From AP-15 sp035538335 (lineage in GTDB: Bacteria; Pseudomonadota; Alphaproteobacteria; ATCC43930; CGMCC-115725): DNA of 64,000 nucleotides. Location of the stretch: assembly GCA_035538335.1 (NCBI GenBank), contig DATLKN010000025.1, positions 1 to 64,000 on the forward strand, given 5' to 3'. Below, in pieces: positions 1 through 8,485 of the stretch (its first letter is position 1; every line of letters begins with the position of its first letter). The position numbers were made by a program, and so were the translations under genes. The notes beneath the pieces are model-generated. The model was not told where the DNA came from. It ran no database searches and saw nothing but the letters and a program-made list of their open reading frames with translations.

Positions 1-378
1 CCCGTCATAGGCCTCCTTCAATTGCGGCACGCCGACGAGGCGACCGTCATTGCCATAGGTCCAGCCGTGATAGGCGCAGGTGAAGCTCGCCGCGTTGCCG
101 TCGTCGGCGCGGCACAGCCGGTTGCCGCGATGCCGGCAGACGTTCAAGAAGGCGCGCACGACGCCGTCCGTGCCGCGCACCACCAGCACCGGGTCCTCGC
201 CGATATAGGTCGTGAAGAAATCGCCCGGCGACGGGATCTGGCTGTCATGGCAGAGAAAGCCCCAGCAGCGCGCGAAGATGCGCTCCAGCTCCTGATCGTA
301 GATCTCGCGCTCGACGAAGATGCGCCGGCTGACGAGGCCGCGGTCGGCGTCGACCCATTCGCTGTCCTTGCCTCCCAT
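1..378 (-). CDS. Aromatic-ring-hydroxylating (Rieske) dioxygenase large subunit, C-terminus missing
   Basis: The first 126 residues of a Rieske oxygenase alpha subunit are visible; the catalytic iron domain lies beyond the window edge. A Rieske [2Fe-2S] site is seen as Cys81-X-His83 and Cys101-X2-His104 in the CRHRGN and CAYHGW motifs. The family puts both atoms of O2 on aromatic rings using a ferredoxin and reductase, which are not seen here. The ATG at 378 begins MGGKDSEW and is 11 bases after the SDR stop, so the two genes are probably co-transcribed. The dihydrodiol-dehydrogenase-like neighbour supports arene or aryl-propanoate oxidation. The substrate cannot be told from this part. Confidence 0.9.
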   Translation of the reverse strand, partial: MGGKDSEWVDADRGLVSRRIFVEREIYDQELERIFARCWGFLCHDSQIPSPGDFFTTYIGEDPVLVVRGTDGVVRAFLNVCRHRGNRLCRADDGNAASFTCAYHGWTYGNDGRLVGVPQLKEAYDG

Positions 379-389
379 CGGCCTTCTCC

Positions 390-1184
390 TCAGCTGCGGC
401 GCGGCATGCGCAGGCTCGCCCCGCCATCGACCATGACGATCGTCCCGGTGACGCCGCGCGCGCTGGGCGAGGCGAGAAACGCGTACGCGCCGGCGAGGTC
501 ATCGGGGTCGAGCGCGATTTGCAGCGGGTTGCCGGCGCGCAGCCGCTCCGCCGAACCCGGCCGCGAGAAATGCGAGCGGTCCTGCGCGTCGAGCGCTTCG
601 AGGCCGCGCAGATCGGTCATGGTGCCGCCCGGCGCCACACCGTTGACCCGGATCTCGGGGCCCAGCTCGGCCGCGAGCTGCCGGATGAGGCCGACGACCG
701 CGTGCTTGGAGGCGGTGTAGATCGCGCCGCCGCCGCCCGAATTGAAGCCGGCGACCGAGGCGGTGAAGATCATCGAGCCGCGCGATTTCTTAAGCTCGGA
801 GAGCGCCGCCTTGGCGCCGAAGAGGCAGCCCTTGACGTTCACCGCGAACAACTCGTCGAAGGCGGGACCGAGCTTTTCTTCGGGAAACTCGGCGAGCGCG
901 AGGAAATTGTCGAAGACGCCGGCATTGCCGACAAAGGCGTCGAGCCGGCCGAAGGCGGCGAGCGTCTCGGCGACGGCGCGCCGGTTGTCCTCGAGCCGGC
1001 CGACATCGCCCGCGAGGCACGCAATTTTGTCGCCGAACTGCGCGCGCAAGGCCCCGCTGCGCTCGGCGGCGCGGTCGAGCACCGCGACCCGCGCGCCTTC
1101 TTCGACAAAGCGCGCGACGACCGCCCGGCCGATCCCCGAGCCGCCGCCCGTCACCAGCGCCACCTGGCCGTCGAGCGAGCCCAT
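390..1184 (-). CDS. SDR dehydrogenase, cis-dihydrodiol dehydrogenase (HcaB/BphB) type
   Basis: A 264-aa short-chain dehydrogenase. The NAD-binding TGGGSGIG motif is at residues 12-19 and the catalytic Ser143, Tyr156 and Lys160 (YTASK) are present. The GNAGVFDN segment and the GGTMTDLRGL stretch after the catalytic Lys resemble HcaB/BphB enzymes, which rearomatise cis-dihydrodiols to catechols. The start is placed at MGSLDGQ (1184) instead of an upstream codon that adds 20 atypical residues. It precedes the Rieske dioxygenase, the usual pairing for sequential dioxygenation and dehydrogenation. The subfamily assignment is inference; SDR membership is certain. Confidence 0.85.
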   Translation of the reverse strand: MGSLDGQVALVTGGGSGIGRAVVARFVEEGARVAVLDRAAERSGALRAQFGDKIACLAGDVGRLEDNRRAVAETLAAFGRLDAFVGNAGVFDNFLALAEFPEEKLGPAFDELFAVNVKGCLFGAKAALSELKKSRGSMIFTASVAGFNSGGGGAIYTASKHAVVGLIRQLAAELGPEIRVNGVAPGGTMTDLRGLEALDAQDRSHFSRPGSAERLRAGNPLQIALDPDDLAGAYAFLASPSARGVTGTIVMVDGGASLRMPRRS

Positions 1185-1352
1185 TTCCGCCTCCCCGCTA
1201 GCGCCAGCGAGGGGCATTCTCCGGCTTACGGGGGGTTCTGGCAACAGAACACATGTCGGCGGAGGCCGGGGTCTACCCCTCCGCCGCCCGATCGCGGCGA
1301 GGGGTGCTACGTGGTCGCCCGTGCTTTTGAATCCGAGGCAGCGGAAATCTGG

Positions 1353-1372
1353 GTCCCGGCCTTCGCCGGGAC
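1353..1372. repeat. Extragenic hairpin repeat (GTCCCGGC/GCCGGGAC)
   Basis: Eight-base arms GTCCCGGC and GCCGGGAC flank a CTTC loop in the gap between trxC and the SDR gene. Similar 'cggc-gttc-gccg' hairpins occur near 26.1 and 34.9 kb. It is a dispersed extragenic palindrome that may also stop transcription after trxC. Confidence 0.6.
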
Positions 1373-1385
1373 GACGAATTAACGC

Positions 1386-1838
1386 TCAAGCGGCGGCGCG
1401 GGCCTCCACCCAGCGAACGAGGTCCGCGGCCGAGCGGGCGCCGGCGCTGCGGCCGAGTTCCTTGCCGTGCAGCAGCAGCGCCAGGGTCGGGATGCTGCGC
1501 ACGGCAAAACGCTGCGCCAGCGCCGGCTCTGCATCGACATTGACCTTGACGAGGCGCAATTGCGGCTCGAGGCGCTGCGCCGCGGCGACGAATTCGGGGG
1601 CCATCGCGCGGCAGGGCCCGCACCAGGGCGCCCAGAAATCGACGAGCAGCGGGATGTCGCTCTTTTCCAGATGGCGGGCGAAGCGGGCGCCGTCGAGTTC
1701 GACCGGGCGGCCTTCGAAAAGCGGGCGGCGGCACTCGCCGCAGCGCGGCCCGCCGCCGAGCCGCGCCCGCGGCACGCGGTTCACGGCGTCGCAATTGGGG
1801 CAGACGATGTGGAGGGTATCGCGTGTGTCTTGCGGCAT
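1386..1838 (-). CDS. trxC: Thioredoxin 2 (zinc-binding thioredoxin)
   Basis: A 150-aa cytoplasmic disulfide reductase. The N-terminus has two zinc-binding CXXC pairs (Cys13/16 and Cys33/36) typical of TrxC, followed by a thioredoxin fold with the active site WCGPC at 72-76 and the cis-Pro loop RSIPTLALL. The start ATG at 1838 gives MPQDTRDTLHIVCPNC; longer reading frames add sequence unlike the family. It lies 14 bases after sqr on the same strand, so an operon is likely. TrxC could reduce persulfide or polysulfide products of the sulfide:quinone oxidoreductase; that job is inferred from context. Confidence 0.92.
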   Translation of the reverse strand: MPQDTRDTLHIVCPNCDAVNRVPRARLGGGPRCGECRRPLFEGRPVELDGARFARHLEKSDIPLLVDFWAPWCGPCRAMAPEFVAAAQRLEPQLRLVKVNVDAEPALAQRFAVRSIPTLALLLHGKELGRSAGARSAADLVRWVEARAAA

Positions 1839-1852
1839 GGCTTCCCCGCGTC

Positions 1853-3169
1853 TCAGGCGGCGGTTGCGGTCGGCGGCGGCGCCTCCTTCTTCAATTTGCC
1901 GATGCCGAGCGCCTTCATGACAACGCGCTCGTAGCCAGGGTCGTTCGAGCCGCGCCGCACCTTGCGCAGGAAATATCTCTCGAACGCCACCTTCGCCATG
2001 TGCACCCAATAGCCGTGCCCCGACCAGTTGACGTTGCGCGGCGGGATCTGCGGCAAGGCCACGAAGGCGACCCCGTCATCGCCGAAATCGGCGAGGCAGA
2101 CCGCGTTCCAGGTCGGCTCGCGTCTGGGCTCGCGGCCGGCCACCAGCTCGCGCAGGTTTTCCGCCACCGCCGATACCATCGACTCGATCATATAGCCGGT
2201 CTTCGGCACGCCGACCGGCACCGGCGTCGCCTCGTACGGCGCGATCGCGACGCAGACGCCGACCGCGAAGACGTTCGGAAAGCTCGGATTGCGCTGCATC
2301 TTGTCGATGAGGATGAAGCCGCGCGGGTTGGCGAGGCCGGGGATGCCCTTGCCGTCTTCACCCATCACGCATTGGGCGCCGCGAAAGCCCGGGATGAACA
2401 TTGCGAGCTTCGTGGGCAGGCGATGCTGCCGTTTCGGCTTGCCGTCCTCGTCGACGATCGTGACCTCGACGGCGTCGGCGGCGAGGCGGTCGACCTTCGC
2501 GTTGACGAGCCAGTTGATGTCGCGGTCGCGCAACATCGATTCGAGCAGCCCCTTCGTGTCGCCGACGCCGCCGAGGCCCAGATGGCCGATATAGGGTTCG
2601 GAGGTGACGAAGGTCATCGGCACGCGGTCGCGGATCTTGCGGCGGCGCAGATCGGCATTGGCAAGGAGCGCGAATTCGTAAGCGGGGCCAAAGCACGAGG
2701 CGCCCTGCACGGCGCCGACGACGAGCGGGCCCGGATCGCGGCAGAATGCCTCCCAGCGCTCGGCCGCGGCGGCGGCGTGATCGACATGGCAGATCGAGAT
2801 GCTGTGCCCCGCGGGGCCGAGCCCTTCGATTTCGTCGAAGGCGAGAGCCGGGCCGGTGGCGATCACCAGATAGTCATAGGCGAGCCGCCGGCCGTCCTTC
2901 AGCGCAATCGCATTTTCCTGCGGCAGCACGCGCGCCGCTCCGACCGGGTCGAAGCCGATGCCCAGCTTTTTGAGCGTCTCGGGCAGATGCACCTTGATGT
3001 CCTGCGGTTCGCGCCATTTGAGCGCGACCCACGGGTTCGAGGGCACGAAGTGGAACCATTCGGAATCGTTGAGGACGACGATTTCGGCGCGCTTCCCTAA
3101 TTGCGCGCGCAATTCGTAGGCCATCGAGATGCCGCCGATCCCGGCGCCGAGAACAACGATCTTTGCCAC
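1853..3169 (-). CDS. sqr: Sulfide:quinone oxidoreductase-type FAD flavoprotein
   Basis: 438 aa, membrane-associated flavoprotein. The N-terminal FAD-binding GAGIGG is at 8-13. Cysteines at 127 (SICHVD), 159 (GASCFGPAYE) and 358 fall almost exactly where the three redox cysteines of sulfide:quinone oxidoreductases lie (128, 160 and 356 in the Acidithiobacillus enzyme), so sulfide oxidation to polysulfide with quinone reduction is the best call. The GTG at 3169 is chosen because GGAGG sits 5 bases upstream and yields the family-like MAKIVVLGAG; upstream ATG/TTG codons overlap that ribosome site. It is divergent from the DUF2892/RND operon, with FNR-like boxes between. Confidence 0.88.
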   Translation of the reverse strand: MAKIVVLGAGIGGISMAYELRAQLGKRAEIVVLNDSEWFHFVPSNPWVALKWREPQDIKVHLPETLKKLGIGFDPVGAARVLPQENAIALKDGRRLAYDYLVIATGPALAFDEIEGLGPAGHSISICHVDHAAAAAERWEAFCRDPGPLVVGAVQGASCFGPAYEFALLANADLRRRKIRDRVPMTFVTSEPYIGHLGLGGVGDTKGLLESMLRDRDINWLVNAKVDRLAADAVEVTIVDEDGKPKRQHRLPTKLAMFIPGFRGAQCVMGEDGKGIPGLANPRGFILIDKMQRNPSFPNVFAVGVCVAIAPYEATPVPVGVPKTGYMIESMVSAVAENLRELVAGREPRREPTWNAVCLADFGDDGVAFVALPQIPPRNVNWSGHGYWVHMAKVAFERYFLRKVRRGSNDPGYERVVMKALGIGKLKKEAPPPTATAA

Positions 3170-3174
3170 CTCTA

Positions 3175-3179
3175 CCTCC
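3175..3179 (-). promoter_or_regulatory. Ribosome-binding site deciding the sqr GTG start
   Basis: Read on the minus strand, GGAGG is followed by TAGAG and then GTG. The in-frame ATG at 3181 lies over this site, so the GTG at 3169 is the better start. Confidence 0.7.
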
Positions 3180-3233
3180 ATCAAGGCGCAATGCGCGCGG
3201 CTTCAATTCGTCGCCCCGCTCGGGGCCGCCGCA

Positions 3234-3247
3234 TTGACCCAGGTCAA
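3234..3247. promoter_or_regulatory. FNR/FixK-type box (TTGACCCAGGTCAA)
   Basis: A near-perfect dyad, ATTGACC-CA-GGTCAAT with flanks. It lies 65 bases upstream of the sqr GTG and about 100 bases upstream of the DUF2892 gene, so it could serve either direction. It matches the TTGAYNNNNRTCAA pattern of FNR/FixK/AadR-type regulators. Confidence 0.65.
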
Positions 3248-3266
3248 TCGCCCGCGAAGCCCGGCG

Positions 3267-3280
3267 CTGACCTGGATCAA
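3267..3280. promoter_or_regulatory. Second, degenerate FNR/FixK-type box
   Basis: CTGACCTGGATCAA differs from the TTGA-N6-TCAA pattern at one base. It is 19 bases beyond the better box and 67 bases before the DUF2892 start, suggesting one site per divergent promoter. Confidence 0.45.
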
Positions 3281-3347
3281 TGAAGCGGTCTGCGAGTGCC
3301 GCTAGGCTCCTCTCGCGCGACCCCCGCGCGAATAAGGAGAAAGCGAG

Positions 3348-3551
3348 ATGTCTGTCGACCGCGCGGTCATGGCCTTCGCCGGCATCGTCATTCTCGTGAG
3401 CCTCGCGCTCGCGCTCCTCGTCAGCCCGTACTGGCTGCTGCTGACCGGCTTTGTCGGCCTCAACATGCTGCAGGCCGCCTTCACCGGCTTCTGCCCGGCG
3501 GCGCGGGTCTTCAAACGCTTCGGCATGCGTCCCGGCGCGGCATTCCGCTGA
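3348..3551 (+). CDS. DUF2892 (YgaP-type) inner-membrane protein
   Basis: 67 aa with two hydrophobic segments (about 8-25 and 27-45) and the GFCPAARVFKRFG tail typical of the YgaP transmembrane domain, here without a rhodanese domain. The start is supported by AAGGAG 8 bases upstream. YgaP-type proteins are often encoded with sulfur-transfer and sulfide-oxidising genes. Here the gene opens the rightward operon ahead of an RND efflux pair and faces sqr, so a role in sulfide or persulfide handling at the membrane is inferred. Confidence 0.85.
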   Translation: MSVDRAVMAFAGIVILVSLALALLVSPYWLLLTGFVGLNMLQAAFTGFCPAARVFKRFGMRPGAAFR

Positions 3552-3564
3552 CGGCAGTCGAGCG

Positions 3565-4545
3565 ATGGTCCGGGCTGGGCTCGTCCTCGCGGTCCTCGCC
3601 GTTGCCGCGGCCTCGCCTGCAGCGGCGGCCGAGCGGGCGGTCGTCATGCGCCGCCTCGTCGCCGACGAAAAGGCGGTCATCGCGACCGTCGAGCCGGTAC
3701 ACGAGCTTTACGCTCGGGCGCGGATCGGCGGCACGATCACCGAGCTGAAGGTCAGGGAGGGCGATCGGGTGAAGGCCGGCGACCGCATCGCTATGGTCGT
3801 CGACCAGAAGCTGTTGCTGCAGACGCAGGCGCTGCAGGCGCGCATCCAGGCGCAGAGGGCCGAGCGCGACCAGGCCCAGATGGACTTCGCCCGCGCCCAG
3901 TCATTGCGCAAGAGCGGCGCCGGCACCCAGGTTGCGCTCGACCAGGCGCGGACCCGGCTTGATGTCGCGCAGCGGCAATTGCAGGCCTTGCGCAAAGACC
4001 AGGCGGTCGTCGAGCAGCAGACCGCCGAGGGCGCCGTCTTCGCGCCCGGCGCCGGGCGGGTGTTGAAGGTCCCGGTGTCGGAGGGCAGCGTCGTGCTCGG
4101 CGGCGAGCAGATCGCCGCGATCGCCCAAGACAACTACATCCTGAGGTTGCAGCTGCCGGAGCGGCACGCGCAGTCCATCCGCGCCGGCGACACGATCCTC
4201 GTCGGCGAGCGCGGGCTCGCGGCGCGCGCCGCCGGCGAGGAGCCGATGCGCAAGGGCCGCGTCGTCCTCGTCTATCCCGAAATCGACCAGGGCCGCGTTA
4301 TCGCCGATGTCGAGGTCGCGGCGCTCGGCAACTACTTTGTCGGCGAGCGCACCCGCGTCTATGTCGCGACCGGCGAACGGGCGGCGCTGGTGATACCCGA
4401 CGGCTATGTCTACCGCCGCTTCGGCGTCAGCTACGTGCGGCTCGCCGACGGCGACGAAGTCGTCGTGCAGCCCGGGGTGCCGGTCGCGGGCGGCATCGAG
4501 ATCCTCGCCGGTCTGCATCCGGGCGATGTCGTGGAGAAGCCATGA
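3565..4545 (+). CDS. RND efflux periplasmic adaptor (membrane fusion protein)
   Basis: 326 aa. An N-terminal signal peptide (about residues 1-21, ending in ASPAAAAE) precedes a lipoyl/barrel-sandwich half motif (GGTITELKVREGDRVKAGD), an alpha-helical hairpin rich in Gln/Ala/Arg (about 90-150), the second lipoyl half, and beta-barrel domains. It links the RND pump to an outer-membrane channel; no TolC-like gene is nearby. The start ATG at 3565 is 13 bases after the DUF2892 stop, and its stop overlaps the permease ATG by four bases. The cargo is unknown; the divergent sqr suggests sulfur-stress products. Confidence 0.9.
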   Translation: MVRAGLVLAVLAVAAASPAAAAERAVVMRRLVADEKAVIATVEPVHELYARARIGGTITELKVREGDRVKAGDRIAMVVDQKLLLQTQALQARIQAQRAERDQAQMDFARAQSLRKSGAGTQVALDQARTRLDVAQRQLQALRKDQAVVEQQTAEGAVFAPGAGRVLKVPVSEGSVVLGGEQIAAIAQDNYILRLQLPERHAQSIRAGDTILVGERGLAARAAGEEPMRKGRVVLVYPEIDQGRVIADVEVAALGNYFVGERTRVYVATGERAALVIPDGYVYRRFGVSYVRLADGDEVVVQPGVPVAGGIEILAGLHPGDVVEKP

Positions 4546-7500
4546 GGCTCGGCCTCTCCGGGGCGCTGACCCGCGCCTTCATCAATTCGCCGCTGACCCC
4601 GCTCTTGCTGATCGCGGCGCTCTTCGTCGGCGGCATCGCGCTCGTCGAATTGCCGCGCGAGGAAGACCCGCAGATCAGCGTGCCGATGGTCGACATCCTC
4701 GTCACCGCCAACGGCTACAAGGCGCGCGACGCGATCGAGCTGATCACCAAGCCGCTCGAGGACATCGTCAAGGGAACGGACGGCGTCGAGCACGTCTATT
4801 CCTGGACGCAGGACGATTCGGTGCTGGTGACGGCGCGCTTCAAGGTCGGGTCCGACGCGGACATCGCGCTCACCCGCGTGCACGAAAAGATCCGCAACAA
4901 CATCGCGCGGCTGCCGAAGGGCATCCAGATGCCGCTGATCGTCGGCCGCGGCATCGACGACGTGGCGATCCTGACGCTGACGCTCGCGCCGAAGCCGGAT
5001 GCGGCGGCGCATTGGAACGACAACGGCCTCTACCAGATCGCTGAGGAACTGCAGCACGAACTGATGAAGGTCGACAATATCGGGCTCACCTACATCGTCG
5101 GCGGCAGCTCCAACGAGATCCGCGTCGAGCCCGATCCCGAGCGGCTCGCGCTCTATGGCATCACCCTCGACCAACTCGTGCAAAAGCTGGAAAACGCCAA
5201 CCGCTCGATGCTCGTCGGCGCCTTCGACCAGCTCGACCGCAATATTCCGGTGGTCGCCGGGCAGACCTTGCAGGGCGTCCCCGATATCGGGCTCTTGCTG
5301 TTGACTTCGCGCGACGGACGCCCGGTCTATGTGAAGGATGTCGCCGACATCGTCGTCGGCGCGGCGCAGCCCGATCATCGCGTCTGGACGCTCGGCCGCG
5401 GCAAGGGGAAGAGGCTCGAGGCGCGTCCGGCGGTGACGATCGCCTTTGCGAAGCGCAAGGGTGCCAACGCCGTCACCGTCGCCGACGATCTGCTGGCGCG
5501 GCTGAAGACCGTCGAGGGCCGGCTGGTGCCGGGCGACGTTTTGGTGACCGTGACGCGCGACTACGGCCGTACTGCCACCGAGAAAGCCAACGAACTCTTG
5601 TTTCACTTGGCGCTCGCGACGGTGTCGATCGTCGTGCTGGTGGCGGTGGCGATCGGCTGGCGGGAAGGGATCGTCGTCCTCGTCGTCATTCCGACGACGA
5701 TCCTGTTGACGCTCTTCGCTTCCTGGCTGATGGGCTACACGATCAACCGGGTCAGCCTGTTCGCGCTGATCTTCTCGATCGGCATCCTCGCCGACGATGC
5801 GATCGTCGTCGTCGAGAACATCGTGCGCAACTGGCAGACGCATGGCGGCCGCGATCTTGTCGGGCAGGCGATCGAGGCGGTCGCGGAAGTCGGCAACCCG
5901 ACGATCGTCGCGACCCTGACGATCGTCGTCGCGCTGTTGCCGATGATGTTCGTCAGCGGGCTGATGGGGCCCTATATGAGCCCGATCCCGGCGAACGCCT
6001 CGACGGCGATGCTGTTCTCGTTCTTCGTCGCGGTCGTCATCACGCCGTGGCTGCTCTATCGCCTGGCGCGCTCCCACTACGCCGCCGCGGCGCCGAGCGA
6101 AGAGGCCGGCGAACACCGGCTCGGCGCAATGGGACGCTTCTATCTGCGCATCGCGCGCCCGCTGCTCGTTGGCCGGCGGCGGGCGCTGCTGTTTCTCGCC
6201 GCCGTCGGCGCCGCGACGGTTGGCGTCTGCTTCCTATTCGTCACCAAGGATGTGACTGTGAAGCTCTTGCCGTTCGACGACAAATCATCGCTGCAAGTCG
6301 TCGTCGATCTGCCGCAGGGCTCGACCGTCGAGGACACCGAGCGGTTTCTCTTCGCCGCCGCCGACCGGCTCGCGGGCCTGCCCGAGCTGACCTCGATCGA
6401 GCTTTATGCCGGCACCGCCGCGCCGTTCGACTTCAACGGGCTCGTGCGTCACTACTATCTGCGCGACAACCCGGAAGAGGGCGATCTCGAAGTCAACCTC
6501 CTGCCGAAGAGCGAGCGCTCGCGCCCGAGCCACAGGATCGCGCTCGATGTGCGCCGGCGCCTCGCGGCATTGCCGCGCCCGCCCGGCACCGTGCTGCGGG
6601 TCGTCGAGGTGCCGCCGGGACCGCCTGTGCTCGCGACGCTGCTCGCCGAGATCTACGGGCCGGACGAGGCGGCGCGGCGGGCGGTGGCGCGCAAGGTGCG
6701 CGAGGCCTTCGAGAAAGTGCCGTTCATCGTCGATATCGACGACACCTTTCACCGGCCGAGCGAGCGGCTGCGTTTCTCGATCAATCAGGAAAATCTCGAA
6801 TTCTACGGCGTCGAGCAGCAGGCGGTTTACGACACGATAGCGGCGCTGATCGGCGGCGTTCAGGTCGGCTTCTCGCAGCGCGGCCACGGCACGAAGCCGA
6901 TCGCCATCGATGTCAAATTGCCGAAGCACGAGCTGTTCATGGGCGAGCGCATCCTGTCGACGCCGCTGCCGGCGGGCGGCACCGCGACGCGCGGGCCCAA
7001 TGTCGAATTGGGCGATGTCGTCACCGTCAAGCGCGAGTCCGCCTCCTACACCCTCTACCGCCGCGACGGGCATTTCGCCGAGATGGTCGAGGCCGAACTC
7101 GCCGGCCAGTACGAAGCCCCGATCTACGGCATGCTGGCGGTCGACAATGCGCTGAACAAGATGAACTGGGGCAAGGCAGGCGCGCCCGCGGTCCGCCTGC
7201 ACGGCCAGCCCGCCGACGAGTCGAAGCCCTCGCTCCTGTGGGACGGCGAATGGGAGGTGACCTACGTCACCTTCCGCGACATGGGGGCGGCGTTCATGGT
7301 GGCGCTGCTCGGCATCTATCTGCTCGTCGTCGCGCAGTTCGGCTCGTTCCGCCTGCCGCTCGTCATTCTGGTGCCGGTGCCGCTGACCCTGATCGGCATC
7401 GTCATCGGGCATTGGCTGTTCCGCGCGCCCTTCACCGCGACCTCGATGATCGGCTTTATCGCGCTCGCCGGCATCATCGTGCGCAACTCGATCCTGCTCG

Positions 7501-7769
7501 TCGATTTCATCCGCCGGCGGCGCGCCGAGGGGGCGGTGCTGCGCGAAGCGCTGCTCGACGCCGGCGCCATCCGCTTTCGCCCGATATTCCTCACCGCCGC
7601 TTCGGCGATGATCGGCGCCGCCTTCATCGTCTCCGACCCGATCTTTCAGGGCCTGGCGCTGTCGCTCGTCTTCGGGCTCGCTTCCTCGACGGCGCTGACG
7701 GTGCTGGTGATCCCGGCGCTCTATGTCGTGCTGCGCGACGACGGAGAGGGGTTCGGGCCGAGCCGTTAA
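4542..7769 (+). CDS. RND efflux transporter permease
   Basis: 1,075 aa, full length for an AcrB-fold pump: TM1 near residue 15-33, a large periplasmic loop, TM2-6 (about 350-510), a second loop, and TM7-12 to the end. The charged TM4 relay is seen as GILADDAIVVVENI, with two adjacent aspartates as in proton-driven RND pumps. It overlaps the adaptor stop (ATGA) and so is translationally coupled. Its 3' end overlaps the convergent methyltransferase by four bases. The sequence looks closer to the HAE-type group than to metal (Czc) pumps. Substrate unknown. Confidence 0.9.
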   Translation: MRLGLSGALTRAFINSPLTPLLLIAALFVGGIALVELPREEDPQISVPMVDILVTANGYKARDAIELITKPLEDIVKGTDGVEHVYSWTQDDSVLVTARFKVGSDADIALTRVHEKIRNNIARLPKGIQMPLIVGRGIDDVAILTLTLAPKPDAAAHWNDNGLYQIAEELQHELMKVDNIGLTYIVGGSSNEIRVEPDPERLALYGITLDQLVQKLENANRSMLVGAFDQLDRNIPVVAGQTLQGVPDIGLLLLTSRDGRPVYVKDVADIVVGAAQPDHRVWTLGRGKGKRLEARPAVTIAFAKRKGANAVTVADDLLARLKTVEGRLVPGDVLVTVTRDYGRTATEKANELLFHLALATVSIVVLVAVAIGWREGIVVLVVIPTTILLTLFASWLMGYTINRVSLFALIFSIGILADDAIVVVENIVRNWQTHGGRDLVGQAIEAVAEVGNPTIVATLTIVVALLPMMFVSGLMGPYMSPIPANASTAMLFSFFVAVVITPWLLYRLARSHYAAAAPSEEAGEHRLGAMGRFYLRIARPLLVGRRRALLFLAAVGAATVGVCFLFVTKDVTVKLLPFDDKSSLQVVVDLPQGSTVEDTERFLFAAADRLAGLPELTSIELYAGTAAPFDFNGLVRHYYLRDNPEEGDLEVNLLPKSERSRPSHRIALDVRRRLAALPRPPGTVLRVVEVPPGPPVLATLLAEIYGPDEAARRAVARKVREAFEKVPFIVDIDDTFHRPSERLRFSINQENLEFYGVEQQAVYDTIAALIGGVQVGFSQRGHGTKPIAIDVKLPKHELFMGERILSTPLPAGGTATRGPNVELGDVVTVKRESASYTLYRRDGHFAEMVEAELAGQYEAPIYGMLAVDNALNKMNWGKAGAPAVRLHGQPADESKPSLLWDGEWEVTYVTFRDMGAAFMVALLGIYLLVVAQFGSFRLPLVILVPVPLTLIGIVIGHWLFRAPFTATSMIGFIALAGIIVRNSILLVDFIRRRRAEGAVLREALLDAGAIRFRPIFLTAASAMIGAAFIVSDPIFQGLALSLVFGLASSTALTVLVIPALYVVLRDDGEGFGPSR

Positions 7770-8485
7770 TGCCGGCGCGCGCGCTTCTCGGCGGCAAGCG
7801 CGATAAAGGCGGCGCCGAATGTCGTCGCCCGGCCGAGCGTCGGGTCGAGCGGCGCGAGAAGGCGCGCCAGCGGCGCGAGGCGTGGAAAAAAGACGGCGCC
7901 GCGGACGGTCTCGACCGACAACCCGGCGGCTTCGGCGAGGCCGGCGAGTTCGCGCCTGGTGCGGAAGCGGGCGCGCGCCCAGAGGCGCGAGCCGGCCCAG
8001 GCGCGGATGCGCCGCGCCGCCGCCCAGCTGCTCCATTTGCCGAGCTCGCCGATGACGAGCCGGCCGCCTGGCCGCAGGACGCGCGCGATTTCCGCAAAGA
8101 CCGGCGCGGCATCCTCGACAAAGCACAAGATCGTGATCGCGACGGCGAGGTCGAAGCTTGCCGCCGGGAAAGGCAGCGCTTCGGCCGCGGCGACCTCGAA
8201 GGCGACACGGGCGGCGCCCGGCCGGGCGCGGGCAGCGGCGATCATCCGTTCCGAGGCGTCGATGCCAGCGACGGCGCGCGCCCCGCGCGCGGCGAGATCG
8301 AGCGCCAACTCGCCGTCGCCGCAACCGATATCGAGGACGCTCTTTCCCGCGACCGGGCCGGCAAGCTCGACGATCAGCGCCCGCTCGAGCCGCTCGGTCA
8401 GCACGCCGATATCGGCCGCCCGCCATCCGGCGTAGAGCTCCGGCGCAAGCCGGGATATGCCGCGGTCACGCTCGGCGTCAGTCAT
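7766..8485 (-). CDS. Class I SAM-dependent methyltransferase
   Basis: 239 aa. The SAM motif I VLDIGCGDGELAL (about 50-62), the acidic GIDAS end of strand 2, and the RVLRPGGRLVIGELGKW post-motif are typical of ubiquinone/menaquinone-like methyltransferases. After the Rossmann domain a basic helix (RIRAWAGSRLWARARF) could sit at the membrane. Eight bases at its start overlap the stop of the upstream amidotransferase gene, so the two form an operon, presumably driven from the FNR-like box near 9,360. The substrate cannot be told. Confidence 0.85.
   Translation of the reverse strand: MTDAERDRGISRLAPELYAGWRAADIGVLTERLERALIVELAGPVAGKSVLDIGCGDGELALDLAARGARAVAGIDASERMIAAARARPGAARVAFEVAAAEALPFPAASFDLAVAITILCFVEDAAPVFAEIARVLRPGGRLVIGELGKWSSWAAARRIRAWAGSRLWARARFRTRRELAGLAEAAGLSVETVRGAVFFPRLAPLARLLAPLDPTLGRATTFGAAFIALAAEKRARRH

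Noticed and set aside
4431..6116. Long open frame on the opposite strand of the RND permease (561 codons)
   Set aside because: It is rich in Arg/Asp/His repeats without domains, and the RND frame over it is a full known family. High-GC genes often open the antisense frame.
6285..8426. 713-codon leftward frame across the RND/methyltransferase border
   Set aside because: Off-frame of the methyltransferase and antisense of the permease. No domain seen.
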